Assembly (NCBI RefSeq): GCF_009712035.1
Contig: NZ_VILB01000011.1
Location: forward strand, 507,068-571,067
Origin: Anabaena sp. UHCC 0187
GTDB lineage: Bacteria; Cyanobacteriota; Cyanobacteriia; Cyanobacteriales; Nostocaceae
Length of the DNA: 64,000 nt
Direction of reading: 5' to 3'
Both the position numbers and the translations under genes were made by a program. Below the pieces are notes generated by a model. That model was not told where the DNA came from, ran no database searches, and saw nothing but the letters and a program-made list of their open reading frames with translations. Shown in pieces: positions 1 through 9,471 of the stretch; position 1 is the first letter of the stretch; each line of letters begins with the position of its first letter.

Positions 1-451
1 CGGTGCTGGGGGCGGTGGTTTCAAAGCCTAAGCCGAAAAAGACTATTTCTTTATGGGGGTTTTCTTTGGCTATTTTTAGGCTATCTAAGGGTGAATAAAC
101 CATGCGAATATCCGCACCTTGGGCTTTGGCTTGCAATAAGCTGGTTTTTGCACCGGGTACGCGCATTGCGTCGCCAAATGTGGTAAAGATTATGTTAGGA
201 TTTTGGCAGAGTGCGATCGCATCATCTATTCTCCCTTTAGGCATTACGCAAACTGGACAACCCGGACCATGAATTAATTCAATATTATCGGGTAATATTT
301 CTTCGATTCCGTATTTGAAAATAGCATGGGTATGTCCTCCGCATACTTCCATTATTTTTATATGTTTGTCTATTTTTTGGCTGAGTTTTTTGATTTCTTG
401 TTGTAAGGCTTGGGCTTTTTCTGGGTTACGAAATTCGTTTACATATTTCAT
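1..451 (-). CDS. hypD: HypD, hydrogenase maturation Fe-S protein (C-terminus cut by window edge)
   Basis: HypD works with HypC to build and carry the Fe(CN)2CO group of the [NiFe]-hydrogenase active site in the cytoplasm. The first 150 codons are present, starting at the ATG at 451. Visible are the family motif CGGHTH, followed by the region [11 protein letters not shown] that holds conserved cysteines, and then a TTFGD segment. The rest lies beyond base 1. It is the last visible gene of a leftward NHL-hypF-hypC-hypD series, 49 bp after hypC. The gap between hypC and hypD is filled by a dispersed CGCAAAG repeat. Family assignment is secure from the motifs; whether the operon continues (hypE, hypA, hypB) cannot be seen. 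Confidence 0.95.
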   Translation of the reverse strand, partial: MKYVNEFRNPEKAQALQQEIKKLSQKIDKHIKIMEVCGGHTHAIFKYGIEEILPDNIELIHGPGCPVCVMPKGRIDDAIALCQNPNIIFTTFGDAMRVPGAKTSLLQAKAQGADIRMVYSPLDSLKIAKENPHKEIVFFGLGFETTAPST

Positions 452-460
452 ATTTTTATT

Positions 461-491
461 TCTCACGCAAAGGCGCAAAGACGCAAAGGAA
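461..491. repeat. CGCAAAG-family dispersed repeat, copy A (hypC-hypD gap)
   Basis: CACGCAAAG-GCGCAAAG-ACGCAAAGG: three 8-bp units. One of seven copies in the window, three of them in the hyp cluster. Confidence 0.85.
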
Positions 492-500
492 GAGAGGTTT

Positions 501-749
501 TTAAGTATAAGATTGGGCTATTTCTTCTAGTAACTGTAATGTTTCTGCGGCTTCTTGTTCGTTGATTCGGTTCATGGCAAAACCAACGTGGACTAATACC
601 CAATCTCCTATACAAGCTTCTGGAGGGTGTTGTTCGTCAACTATACAGGCTATGTTTATTTGGCGTTTGACTCCTCCAATATTAACTATAGCTAGTTTAT
701 GTTCTGGGTTGGTTATTTCTGTGATTTGTCCGGGTATTCCTAAGCACAT
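501..749 (-). CDS. hypC: HypC/HybG-family hydrogenase maturation chaperone
   Basis: Small 82-residue chaperone that partners HypD and the hydrogenase large-subunit precursor during Fe(CN)2CO delivery. The diagnostic N-terminus MCLGIPGQ is present, with the essential Cys2 that follows the start methionine. The length matches the family (75-90 aa). An AAGGAAAA sequence precedes the ATG. It lies 58 bp after hypF and 49 bp before hypD on the same strand, so co-transcription is likely. Confidence 0.96.
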   Translation of the reverse strand: MCLGIPGQITEITNPEHKLAIVNIGGVKRQINIACIVDEQHPPEACIGDWVLVHVGFAMNRINEQEAAETLQLLEEIAQSYT

Positions 750-776
750 TTCAGTTTTCCTTTTTTAAGATTTATT

Positions 777-804
777 TCACGCAGAGGCGCAGAGACAACA
801 GAGG
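777..804. repeat. CGCAAAG-family repeat, copy B (hypF-hypC gap)
   Basis: CACGCAGAG-GCGCAGAG-ACAACAGAGG, a diverged copy with G instead of A. Confidence 0.8.
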
Positions 805-807
805 TTT

Positions 808-3159
808 TTATGTTATTTCTTTTAAGTATTTAGCGGCTGCAATTACGGCTTGTCCTAGTGATAATCCGCCATCATTTGCAGGAATTATGCTATGAGTTAA
901 TACATTAATTTCTAATTTTTCTAATCGCATTTTTACCTGTTGTAATAGAATTTGATTTTGAAATACTCCCCCTGTTAATGCTACTTGATTAAATTGATGT
1001 TCTTGTCTCAATTGTTTAACTATTTTGACAGTGGCAATAGCTAAACTTTGATGAAATTTCGCAGCTATTTCTGATGGTGAAATTTGCTGTTTGATATCAT
1101 TGAGTATTTCTCGCCATGTTGGAGATGTATCTATATAATAGATATTATCTGATTTTTCAAGTTTAAAGGAATAATTTACAGTTTCTTTATCATTGTTTAA
1201 AATATTTATATCAGCTATTGCTTCCATTTCTATGGCTGCTTGTCCTTCATAACTGCATTGTTCTCGACAAATACCTATTGCGGCTGCAACTGCATCAAAT
1301 AATCTCCCTACTGATGATGTTATGGGTGAATTAATACCTTTTTCTATGATTTGATTGAGTAATTTAGGGTTTTTATGTTCCAAGAATTTGATTATTTCTA
1401 AATCACTATATTTTTCTTTAATTTCTTCCCAGGTAAAAGCATTAATCAATTGAGAGTATGTATTTCTCCAAGGTTGATAAATTGCCTGTTTTCCTCCTAT
1501 CATGGACATAGGTTTAAATGTGGCTAAACGTTGAAAATTTCGATAATCTGCTAAGATAAATTCTCCTCCCCATATTGTACCATCTTCACCATACCCTAAA
1601 CCATCAAATGCTATTCCTAAAATGGATTTTGTATCTAAGGAAATTTGATTTTCTGCCATACAAGCCGCAATATGGGCGTGATGATGTTGAATTTCTGCTA
1701 ATTTAATTTTGTTACCTGTTGCTAGTTCTTTACCAAGTTTAGATGATAGATATTCTGGATGTTTATCAATAGCAATTATTTCTGGTTTATGTTGAAATAA
1801 GTTGAGATATAAATTCAATGTTTCTTGATAAGCATTGAAAGCAGCCGCATTTTCCAAATCTCCTAAATGTTGTGATAAAATCGCCTCACCTTCTCTTAAT
1901 AAACAAAAGGTATTTTTTAACTCGCTACCCATTGCTAAAATTGGCGGTATTTTTGCAAATCCAGGTGGTAATTTAATCGGTGCTGGTGCATATCCCCTGG
2001 CACGTCTGAGGGTTTGAAGTTGATTATCAATAACTCTAACTATGGAATCATCCACCCTATTAACAATATCTCGATTATGTAAAAGAAAATAATCAGCTAT
2101 TTTCGATAATTTATCTTTTGCATCTTCATTATCTATACATTGTGGTTCATCAGAAATATTCCCACTAGTTAAAACTATGGGTACTTTCATTCTTCTCAGA
2201 ATTAAGTGATGTAAAGGCGTATAAGGTAGCATGAAACCCAGGGTATTTTGTCCTGGGGCTATGGCAGATGCTAATTTACTATGATCTTTAATTTTTAATA
2301 AAACAATAGGTGCTGCTGGACTGGTTAATAATTCTTTTTCTAAATCATTAATATAGCAATATTCAGAAATAATATTAATATCTCTAGCCATTAAAGCCAA
2401 CGGTTTATGATATCTTTGTTTACGATTTCTGAGTTTAGCAACTGCATTTGCTAAAGTTGCACCACAAGCTAAATGAAAACCTCCTAAACCTTTAATAGCA
2501 ACAATTTCACCCTTTTGTAATAAAGTACAAACAGCATCAACATCATCCAACATTGAGAACATATCAGATATTACAGGTTTACCGTCAGCCCTTTCTAACC
2601 ATGCGCGAGGTCCACAGGTAAAACAAGCCACAGGTTGGGCATGAAACCGACGATTTTCCACATCTTGATATTCCTTTTCACATTCCTTACACATTGAAAA
2701 ATTCACCATGCTAGTGTTATTTCTATCGTAAGGAATAGCCCGAATAATACTCAACCTTGGACCACAATCAGTACAATTAGTAAAAGGATAACGAAAATAA
2801 CGACTAAAAGGATCAAAAATCTCCCTTTGACATTGGGGACAACTTGCCGCGTCAGGAGAAATTTCCGTTTTCACCACACTATTAACACTGCGAGAAATCA
2901 CAAAATCATCAAAATCAAACTCCCCCAAATATGGACTTCTAATCACCTCATTAATTCTTGCCAAAGGCGGACATTCTTGATATATTTTATTTACAAACTC
3001 CGTGATTTCTTCCTCACTACCAGAAACACGAATTAACACCCCTTCACCATCATTACAAACATCACCTTTCAAACCCAAAACCTTCGCCAAACCATACACA
3101 GTAGGACGAAAACCCACACCTTGCACAGTACCACAAACCCGAATTTCCTCAAGCGGCAT
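808..3159 (-). CDS. hypF: HypF, carbamoyltransferase for [NiFe]-hydrogenase maturation
   Basis: HypF makes the cyanide ligand precursor: it activates carbamoyl phosphate with ATP and passes the carbamoyl group to HypE. The 783 residues show the expected order: acylphosphatase-like domain (about 1-90, with VQGVGFRP), a double zinc-finger region (CxxC pairs at 107/110, 129/132, 157/160 and 179/182), a YrdC-like domain (about 200-390) and a Kae1-like C-terminal domain carrying HHHAH and the GVFQN segment. The length is normal. The ribosome-binding site AAGGAAG sits at the end of a dispersed CGCAAAG repeat that fills the 39-bp gap to the upstream NHL gene. Confidence 0.97.
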   Translation of the reverse strand: MPLEEIRVCGTVQGVGFRPTVYGLAKVLGLKGDVCNDGEGVLIRVSGSEEEITEFVNKIYQECPPLARINEVIRSPYLGEFDFDDFVISRSVNSVVKTEISPDAASCPQCQREIFDPFSRYFRYPFTNCTDCGPRLSIIRAIPYDRNNTSMVNFSMCKECEKEYQDVENRRFHAQPVACFTCGPRAWLERADGKPVISDMFSMLDDVDAVCTLLQKGEIVAIKGLGGFHLACGATLANAVAKLRNRKQRYHKPLALMARDINIISEYCYINDLEKELLTSPAAPIVLLKIKDHSKLASAIAPGQNTLGFMLPYTPLHHLILRRMKVPIVLTSGNISDEPQCIDNEDAKDKLSKIADYFLLHNRDIVNRVDDSIVRVIDNQLQTLRRARGYAPAPIKLPPGFAKIPPILAMGSELKNTFCLLREGEAILSQHLGDLENAAAFNAYQETLNLYLNLFQHKPEIIAIDKHPEYLSSKLGKELATGNKIKLAEIQHHHAHIAACMAENQISLDTKSILGIAFDGLGYGEDGTIWGGEFILADYRNFQRLATFKPMSMIGGKQAIYQPWRNTYSQLINAFTWEEIKEKYSDLEIIKFLEHKNPKLLNQIIEKGINSPITSSVGRLFDAVAAAIGICREQCSYEGQAAIEMEAIADINILNNDKETVNYSFKLEKSDNIYYIDTSPTWREILNDIKQQISPSEIAAKFHQSLAIATVKIVKQLRQEHQFNQVALTGGVFQNQILLQQVKMRLEKLEINVLTHSIIPANDGGLSLGQAVIAAAKYLKEIT

Positions 3160-3163
3160 TTTT

Positions 3164-3197
3164 CTTCCTTTGCGTCTTTGCGCCTTGGCGTGAGATA
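3164..3197. repeat. CGCAAAG-family repeat, copy C (NHL-hypF gap)
   Basis: Inverted relative to copies A and B. On the minus strand its AAGGAAG end forms the hypF ribosome-binding site. Confidence 0.85.
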
Positions 3198-3198
3198 A

Positions 3199-4359
3199 TT
3201 AAAACTTCCAAATCAAAACGCGATTATTCCCAGAATCAGCAACCACCGCAGTTTCCCCACAAACCTTAATTCCATAACACCAATTCAAACTTCGTCTTGT
3301 TGGTAGTCCAAAATTCCGATTTTCACTCTTATTTGTAAAGTTATCTTGTCCCATCACACCATCAGCATCCGCACCTTGCAATAATAAAATAGATGCTCGT
3401 TTTTTCCATCCTAGCAAACGAGAATTAGCAGTATCAGCAACTATTAACCAATCCCCCGCAACATCTACCCCATAAGGCATACTTAAACTACTGGCACTAG
3501 GCAAATAAACCCCTTGATTTAATTCCACAAAATTGAAGTTTTTTTGTCCTAAAACCACCGCACAAGGGGCATTATTTTCTGTGGGAATTCCTGACCAAAT
3601 CATGACTCGGTTATTACCTGCATCGGTGACAACTAAATTATCTTCCCAAAGGGTGATATCATGACACCAACGCATACTGGAAGCCGTAGGAGAACCCCCT
3701 CCATTTTCATTACGAGATATCATATCTGGTTGTCCCAAAACTATATCCGCAGGTTGTCCATTTTCTGTGGGTAATTGATGCCAAATTAATAACCGACGAT
3801 TGCCAGTATCAGCTACAAATAGCTTACCTTGATGAGAGAAAACACCATAAGGCCAATGTAAAGTATTTGCCGCAGGTTGTTGATTTCCTCGGTTATGTAA
3901 ATTATCAATAAAGTTAGTTTGTCCTAATACTAAATCTGCGGGAATATGACTATCTATGGGAACATTATACCAGATTAAAATCCGATGATTCCAAGCATCT
4001 GCAACGGCTAAACCATTACCACATTTACAAATACCTGTAGGGACACTAAATGTAGATTTCCCTGGTGTACCTTTGGCGTTTTGTCCTTCATGAAAAAAGT
4101 CTGGTTGTCCTATTACCCAGTCAGCCGGTTGATGATCTTTTGTGGGTAAATTTCGCCAACCTAATAAACGATGATGTCCTGTATCTGCTACCCATAATGG
4201 TCCCGTTGGTGACAATAAACAAGCTGCACGGGGTCCAAACATTGTTGTGGGAGTAGGTGCAATAGGTATGGCTATTTGTTCAGGTGTAATATTGTTTCCT
4301 AATATTATTTTTGCACCATGAGGGGAGAGGGGTAAATGGGGGATATTTTGGGTTTTCAA
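3199..4359 (-). CDS. NHL-repeat (beta-propeller) protein next to hyp genes
   Basis: 386-residue protein with six clear copies of an NHL-type unit, for example ADTGHHRLLGW, ADAWNHRILIW, ADTGNRRLLIW, TDAGNNRVMIW, ADTANSRLLGW and ADSGNNRVLIW, spaced roughly 55-65 residues apart, which predicts a six-bladed propeller. No signal peptide is evident, so it is probably cytoplasmic. It is 39 bp upstream of hypF in the same direction. From memory, NHL genes also sit beside hyp genes in other N2-fixing cyanobacteria, where a role in hydrogenase maturation has been suggested; this is inference. The start used is a TTG; no in-frame ATG occurs near the N-terminus, so the start is uncertain. Confidence 0.85.
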   Translation of the reverse strand: MKTQNIPHLPLSPHGAKIILGNNITPEQIAIPIAPTPTTMFGPRAACLLSPTGPLWVADTGHHRLLGWRNLPTKDHQPADWVIGQPDFFHEGQNAKGTPGKSTFSVPTGICKCGNGLAVADAWNHRILIWYNVPIDSHIPADLVLGQTNFIDNLHNRGNQQPAANTLHWPYGVFSHQGKLFVADTGNRRLLIWHQLPTENGQPADIVLGQPDMISRNENGGGSPTASSMRWCHDITLWEDNLVVTDAGNNRVMIWSGIPTENNAPCAVVLGQKNFNFVELNQGVYLPSASSLSMPYGVDVAGDWLIVADTANSRLLGWKKRASILLLQGADADGVMGQDNFTNKSENRNFGLPTRRSLNWCYGIKVCGETAVVADSGNNRVLIWKF

Positions 4360-4402
4360 TGTAGATAGGGAATTAATATTTTATGGTTCAGTTAATAAAA
4401 TT

Positions 4403-4478
4403 GTAGGTTGGGTTAAGCGATAGCGAAACCCAACAAAGTTCGGAAAATGTTGGGTTTCCTTGCGTCAACCCAACCTAC
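4403..4478. repeat. GTAGGTTGGGTT inverted repeat
   Basis: GTAGGTTGGGTT at one end and AACCCAACCTAC at the other, with an inner GAAACCCAACA/TGTTGGGTTTC pair. It abuts the stop codon of the restriction-methyltransferase gene and could end its transcript before the NHL gene. Confidence 0.85.
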
Positions 4479-7400
4479 TTAGATTATCGGAAAATCTGGA
4501 ATAGTTCTATCAATTTCCTGCATTATTCGCAAAGTTTCTGTTAAAGCAATGACAATTTTTTGATACTGGTTAATTTCCTCAGTAGATAATTCTCGCTTGG
4601 CGTTTTTTCGATCTTTTAACCATTTATCTAATACTTGATATCCACCAATTTTAAATTCCCAGATATGTGGGGGAATATCTGTAAAATAATTCTGTTTATT
4701 TATATAAACTCTTTGCAATTCTACATTGTAAGTAACTTCGCTAATTAGATTATCTCCTATGGCTTGGTATGTTGTCGTTAAGGTGTTGAGTGTATCAGAT
4801 TTCATTAAATGTAAATTAACTAATTCTTCTCCTTTTATAGCTAATTCGTGAAAGAGTTTTTGATTACTGGTTAAGGGAAGACGAGGAAAATCTATTTTCA
4901 GAAATTCAGCGTATCTAGTGCGATAGGTAGGACTATGAAATATAGCATAAGCATAGTAAAATATTTGTTCTGGTGTGGGTATTTTACCAAATTTTTCTTT
5001 GATAGTTTCTAAGAATTTTGGAGATAAGTTTGGAGTTTTTTCTATGAAAAGGTTTGTTTGTTTATTTTCTGTATTTGGATATGTGTAGAGAGGAAAAACA
5101 TAAGTCCTTTCTCTACTTGCTGATGAAATAGAACAGATTTCAGGAACTAAATCAGTAACAAAAATATGTCTCCACCCTATAATAGAAAGCTGACGATTAC
5201 ATAATAAACTTAGATTATCTTGTATTAGATGCTGTTTCAATGGTGGACGGGGAAAATCCATTGCTACTGTACTTAAATAACAGAAACGCTTATCAAAAGG
5301 ACGATACAAACAAGAAATTAAATCATTTTCCCAGTTGAGATTTTTTCTAACTTGTTTTCGCGCTTCAGCTAAATTCCAATCTCTACTATCATGAATACTA
5401 TATAATTCTTGCAAATAACCATTAGATAAATCTTCAGAAATTAAATCACTTATTCTTTTTTTAACTACATCTTTATCAAAATCTATTGCAAAGTTATCTC
5501 TATGAGTGGTAAAGCCACTAGAATTAGTTATAAATATATCGCTGATTAAGCATCCCTGATTATATTCAGTAGCTAAATCAAAATCTTTTGGTGCGAAAAA
5601 GTAATTGGGTTCAGTTGGTTGTAACTCTATCCAATCAACATTATTTAAACTTGCAGATTCTAAAAACTTATATTTATCCTCACGTCTTCCCCAGACATCA
5701 TAATATAACACCTTTGCCATTTCCTTTATACCATCTCTGGATTTATAAGCACTAGAACCATAATCAGGTTTGCTTTTTTCGCGCACAGCAATTAAAATCG
5801 CTACACCTTGTTGAATATCAAAAACATTTTGATCAATATTTCCCTCTGGGGTGGTTTCTTTTAATAAGGAATTACCATGTAAATCCATGATATATAATTT
5901 ATCAAAATACTTTAATAATTCTTCCCTCATACCTCGATGAATTAAACCATTGAGATAGGAATGATTAGTAATAAAACCAATAATACCAGCATCTTGAGCA
6001 TTATTTTCAATTTGATATTGAGCAAAACGAATAAATTTAATATAATCATCATCTAAAGGTTGAATATTTTTTTCTCCTTCTAGTCTGACCCTACCTTTAT
6101 ATAATTCTAAAAGTTCCCCAATATGAGTTAATTCAGTAATGGTTTTACCCGCTTTTCCTATTTTATAAATCCGATTCCAAACTGAACCAGTATACTCAAC
6201 GTCAGCTAAATATCTCTCATCTTGATTTAAGATTCTTTTCCGTTTACTAGCATTTTGGGAACTGACAGAATAAGGAGGATTTCCTAATACTACAGTCACA
6301 GAAATTTCTGTTTTTACTTTTGCTGCTTGACTTGATTCTTCAGCGATAATTTGCGTAATACCAGGAATTAAGTCACCTTGTTTTATTCCTTCTTCCAACG
6401 CATTAGTTAAATAAACTTTTAATCTTTCTTCTGGTGCAAATTTATAACCTAAATCTCCTAATAATAAACCTAATTTTAGATGTGCTATAGTATAAGGAGT
6501 CATCAATAATTCAAACCCAAATAAGCGGTTTAAAAGTTTTACATCTCTTAAAAAACTATTCCATTTGTCAACACCATATTTAGCGACATTGTCACGAATT
6601 TGTTTAATAACTGCATATAAAAAAGTTCCTGTTCCGGTTGCGGGGTCAAGAATTGTGACTTTGCGATTTCCTAAACCATATTGTAAATCAAAAATTTCTT
6701 CATTAACTAAAAGATCATTAACAGAACGGACAATAAAATTAACCACAGGTTCAGGAGTATAATAAACTCCCCTGCTTTTTCTTAATGAAGCTTGATAAGC
6801 AGCTAAAAATGTTTCATAAAAGTGAATAACTGGATCTTCTGTGCGGGTTTCTTGACCAAAATTTTCTAAAATATTGGTCATGTCTATGTTGTTGAATAAA
6901 TCTATTAAATTTTCAATTGATTTGTGAATTTTACTAACGCTATCAGTTCCTAAAACTAAATCAAATAAACCTTTCAAAAAAGGGATTTTATCACTAATAT
7001 AAATACTTGCTGTTGTCCGACTAAATGTAAATTCTCCAGGGTTTTGTGCATGACCAATTTTTGCGGTAAATAACCCATAAGCAATAGTTTGGGAGTACAT
7101 ATCCGCAAATTTATCATTATCTATATCTAAAAGTAATAATTTTTTAAATGTTTCTTTTAATTGATTTAATTCTTCTGTACTTGTTTCTATTTCTAAAGAT
7201 GATTGAATAGCATTTCTAATGGTTTTGGTATAAGCTGCCATTTCTTTAGCTAAATCATAATAATTATTAATATCTTTGGCTTTTTGATTCAGAAATGATT
7301 GCAGTAATTCTGTTATTGCTTGTAAATCCTTAACCAGAATAATTTCACCTTGTTCTAAATCAGCTAATTTAACAATTTTCTCACATTCTCCATCTACATA

Positions 7401-7718
7401 CCAACGAAATTCTAGATAATTAGTTAAAATCAAATTATAACCAATATTTGATTCTAAGTAACGTTTGATTTGTGCAGTATTTTCGATTTTACTTAAATCA
7501 ATATTAATATCTTTAGCTTCTATATATCCCAAAATTAGATCATTTTTTCTGATAGTTAAATCAGGGATTCCTGCTTGATTCCCTTTCTCTTCAATTCTAG
7601 CATTAACACCAATCGTTAAACCCTCAATTAGACTTTTTAGACTGGGGTAATGACTGCGTTCTCCACTACGTTGGCTATTTTCTTGTAAATCTTGAATGTA
7701 GTTATTAAAAGTAGACAT
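4479..7718 (-). CDS. Stand-alone restriction-methyltransferase (type IIG / ISP-like)
   Basis: 1079-residue single-chain restriction-modification candidate. The N-terminus has a PD-(D/E)xK nuclease signature (Pro52-Asp53, Glu67-x-Lys69 in GYIEAKD). The middle has an N6-adenine/N4-cytosine methyltransferase core: GVYYTPEPVV (about 318-327), AdoMet motif I LDPATGTGTF (358-367) and catalytic motif NPPY (481-484). The remaining 590 residues likely hold a target-recognition domain. No helicase motifs are visible, which separates it from type I and translocating type ISP enzymes and favours a type IIG enzyme. No separate R, M or S gene lies beside it. A long inverted repeat abuts its stop codon. Confidence 0.85.
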   Translation of the reverse strand: MSTFNNYIQDLQENSQRSGERSHYPSLKSLIEGLTIGVNARIEEKGNQAGIPDLTIRKNDLILGYIEAKDINIDLSKIENTAQIKRYLESNIGYNLILTNYLEFRWYVDGECEKIVKLADLEQGEIILVKDLQAITELLQSFLNQKAKDINNYYDLAKEMAAYTKTIRNAIQSSLEIETSTEELNQLKETFKKLLLLDIDNDKFADMYSQTIAYGLFTAKIGHAQNPGEFTFSRTTASIYISDKIPFLKGLFDLVLGTDSVSKIHKSIENLIDLFNNIDMTNILENFGQETRTEDPVIHFYETFLAAYQASLRKSRGVYYTPEPVVNFIVRSVNDLLVNEEIFDLQYGLGNRKVTILDPATGTGTFLYAVIKQIRDNVAKYGVDKWNSFLRDVKLLNRLFGFELLMTPYTIAHLKLGLLLGDLGYKFAPEERLKVYLTNALEEGIKQGDLIPGITQIIAEESSQAAKVKTEISVTVVLGNPPYSVSSQNASKRKRILNQDERYLADVEYTGSVWNRIYKIGKAGKTITELTHIGELLELYKGRVRLEGEKNIQPLDDDYIKFIRFAQYQIENNAQDAGIIGFITNHSYLNGLIHRGMREELLKYFDKLYIMDLHGNSLLKETTPEGNIDQNVFDIQQGVAILIAVREKSKPDYGSSAYKSRDGIKEMAKVLYYDVWGRREDKYKFLESASLNNVDWIELQPTEPNYFFAPKDFDLATEYNQGCLISDIFITNSSGFTTHRDNFAIDFDKDVVKKRISDLISEDLSNGYLQELYSIHDSRDWNLAEARKQVRKNLNWENDLISCLYRPFDKRFCYLSTVAMDFPRPPLKQHLIQDNLSLLCNRQLSIIGWRHIFVTDLVPEICSISSASRERTYVFPLYTYPNTENKQTNLFIEKTPNLSPKFLETIKEKFGKIPTPEQIFYYAYAIFHSPTYRTRYAEFLKIDFPRLPLTSNQKLFHELAIKGEELVNLHLMKSDTLNTLTTTYQAIGDNLISEVTYNVELQRVYINKQNYFTDIPPHIWEFKIGGYQVLDKWLKDRKNAKRELSTEEINQYQKIVIALTETLRIMQEIDRTIPDFPII

Positions 7719-7904
7719 AATTCCTGGAAAATTAGTTATTAATTCTCCTTCTAGGATGGCACATATTTTTTAAATTTTATCAATTTGATACCATTACCCG
7801 CTTCTTTCTCCTAACATTATATCTATCAATCTTTTTTTGATTGTTAAGAAAGATGCAGAATGTTACCTTAGCTGTGTATGATTCTGATGTGATTTCAAAA
7901 TTAA

Positions 7905-7929
7905 GGGTTTAGCAACACTAAACCCCTAC
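7905..7929. repeat. GGGTTTAG hairpin (copy 1)
   Basis: GGGTTTAG-caaca-CTAAACCC then CTAC, just upstream of the Sua5/YrdC gene. Second copy at 30240-30264. Confidence 0.75.
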
Positions 7930-7954
7930 TCTCGCAAGAAAACTATATTTATTT

Positions 7955-8530
7955 ATGAATGTTTCTCTACAAACCCTGATAACCGCCGCAAACGCTGGAA
8001 AACTCATCAGCTTCCCCACAGATACCGTCCCCGCATTAGCCACCATACCCGCACAATCAGAATTGATTTATGCTGCTAAACAACGCAGTTTTGATAAACC
8101 GTTGATTTTAATGGCTGCCAAAGCGGAAGATTTGTGGGATTATGTTCAAGGTAGCCAAATAGAATACCAAATTTGGCAAAAAGTTGTTAATCAATATTGG
8201 CCAGGTGCATTAACTTTAGTTTTACCAGCTAGTGACAAAATTCCTCTAGTCATGAACCCTCTCGAACCCACTACCATTGGGATTAGAGTCCCAAATAATC
8301 CCATTGCTCAAACTATTTTGGCGCAAACTGGGCCAATGGCTACAACCAGTGCTAATTTATCAGGACAACCAGCCTTAGAAAAAAAAGCCGAAATAGAAGC
8401 TCAATTTCCCGAAGTTCTCACTTTAGAATCTATAGAATATCAAGGTTTGGGCATACCTTCCACCGTTGCTAAATGGACTGGGAACAATTGGCAGATTTTA
8501 AGATCAGGTAGTATTAAATTAGATAATTGA
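7955..8530 (+). CDS. Sua5/YciO/YrdC-family protein (threonylcarbamoyl-AMP synthase-like)
   Basis: 191 residues with the YrdC signature: FPTDTVPALA near residue 20, the nucleotide-binding KQRSFDKPL and the conserved TSANLSG. Enzymes of this family make threonylcarbamoyl-AMP from Thr, bicarbonate and ATP for the t6A37 modification of ANN-decoding tRNAs. The length fits the short TsaC form rather than the longer Sua5 form. The downstream kinase-like gene starts 17 bp after its stop. Members of the family not active in t6A synthesis exist, so the exact role is inferred. Confidence 0.88.
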   Translation: MNVSLQTLITAANAGKLISFPTDTVPALATIPAQSELIYAAKQRSFDKPLILMAAKAEDLWDYVQGSQIEYQIWQKVVNQYWPGALTLVLPASDKIPLVMNPLEPTTIGIRVPNNPIAQTILAQTGPMATTSANLSGQPALEKKAEIEAQFPEVLTLESIEYQGLGIPSTVAKWTGNNWQILRSGSIKLDN

Positions 8531-8547
8531 TCATTTCATTTAAAATC

Positions 8548-9471
8548 ATGAATTTTAGTAACTGGCTATATCTAGGAACAGGAATAGGATTAGGAATAGG
8601 TTTTTGTAAATTATTTCTTCAGTCCTCTAAATCTCCATCCATTTCCTTGGCAAATGCTCCACAGCAACAAGAAACTGAGATTTTACAAGAATTGAAGCAA
8701 ACCCAATTAGCATATCAAATGGCGCGGGAAATCAGCCAGTTTAAATCTGGTTTTTTAGCTCGGACTAGCCATGAATTGCGATCGCCATTAAGTGGTTTAA
8801 TCGGATTACATCAATTAATTTTGGCAGACTTGTGCGAAAATCCCGAAGAAGAACGGGAATTTGTCGGCCAAGCTCACGAAAAATCCCTAAAATTACTCAA
8901 ACTAATTGATGAAATTCTCACTGTTTCTAAAATAGAATCTGGTAGAAATAAATTAGATATTGAAACTTTGCAATTATCTGAATTTTTACAAGAAATTTAT
9001 AACTTAACTTATCTATTAGCAGTCAATCGTAATTATCCTTTTACTTTATCACCACCAGATCCAGAAATTTACATTTTGGCAGATTCCCGTTGGCTCAAAC
9101 AAGTATTAATAAACTTGATAGATACGACAATTACTCAAATGGAAGAAGGGAATATTTATCTTTCTAGTCATCTACAACCTACAGATAATTATGTAAATAT
9201 CTGCTTAGATGTACCCACTGAAACTGTAGTTACAAGTGAATCTATAGATTTGATGATAGCTGAAAATCAGACAACTCAGAAAAATATAGTTCTGTCACCA
9301 GGAATGAAACTTTCACTTAATCAAAGTTTAATAGAATTGATGGGAGGAAAGTTAGAAATTTTGCCTTTCCTCACCAACCAGGAAGAAAAATCACAGTTAA
9401 CAAGATGGCAAATATCTATGCCTCTAACGACTCTTGAAGTTGAATCTCTCCAGGAACAAAAGCAAAATTAG
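8548..9471 (+). CDS. Histidine kinase-like protein with degenerate ATPase domain
   Basis: 307 residues from the ATG at 8548 (an in-frame TTG at 8527 overlapping the previous stop is the alternative). An N-terminal hydrophobic segment with GTGIGLGIGF could anchor it in the membrane. A good HisKA helix follows with the H-box SHELRSPLSG (His at about 75). The C-terminal ATPase region is weak: the N-box reads LINLIDTTITQ without the usual second Asn-Ala, no DxGxG motif is present, and only a LMGGKLEI piece resembles the G2 region. No receiver, PAS or HAMP domain is visible. Its last 56 bp overlap the convergent GNAT gene. Confidence 0.75.
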   Translation: MNFSNWLYLGTGIGLGIGFCKLFLQSSKSPSISLANAPQQQETEILQELKQTQLAYQMAREISQFKSGFLARTSHELRSPLSGLIGLHQLILADLCENPEEEREFVGQAHEKSLKLLKLIDEILTVSKIESGRNKLDIETLQLSEFLQEIYNLTYLLAVNRNYPFTLSPPDPEIYILADSRWLKQVLINLIDTTITQMEEGNIYLSSHLQPTDNYVNICLDVPTETVVTSESIDLMIAENQTTQKNIVLSPGMKLSLNQSLIELMGGKLEILPFLTNQEEKSQLTRWQISMPLTTLEVESLQEQKQN

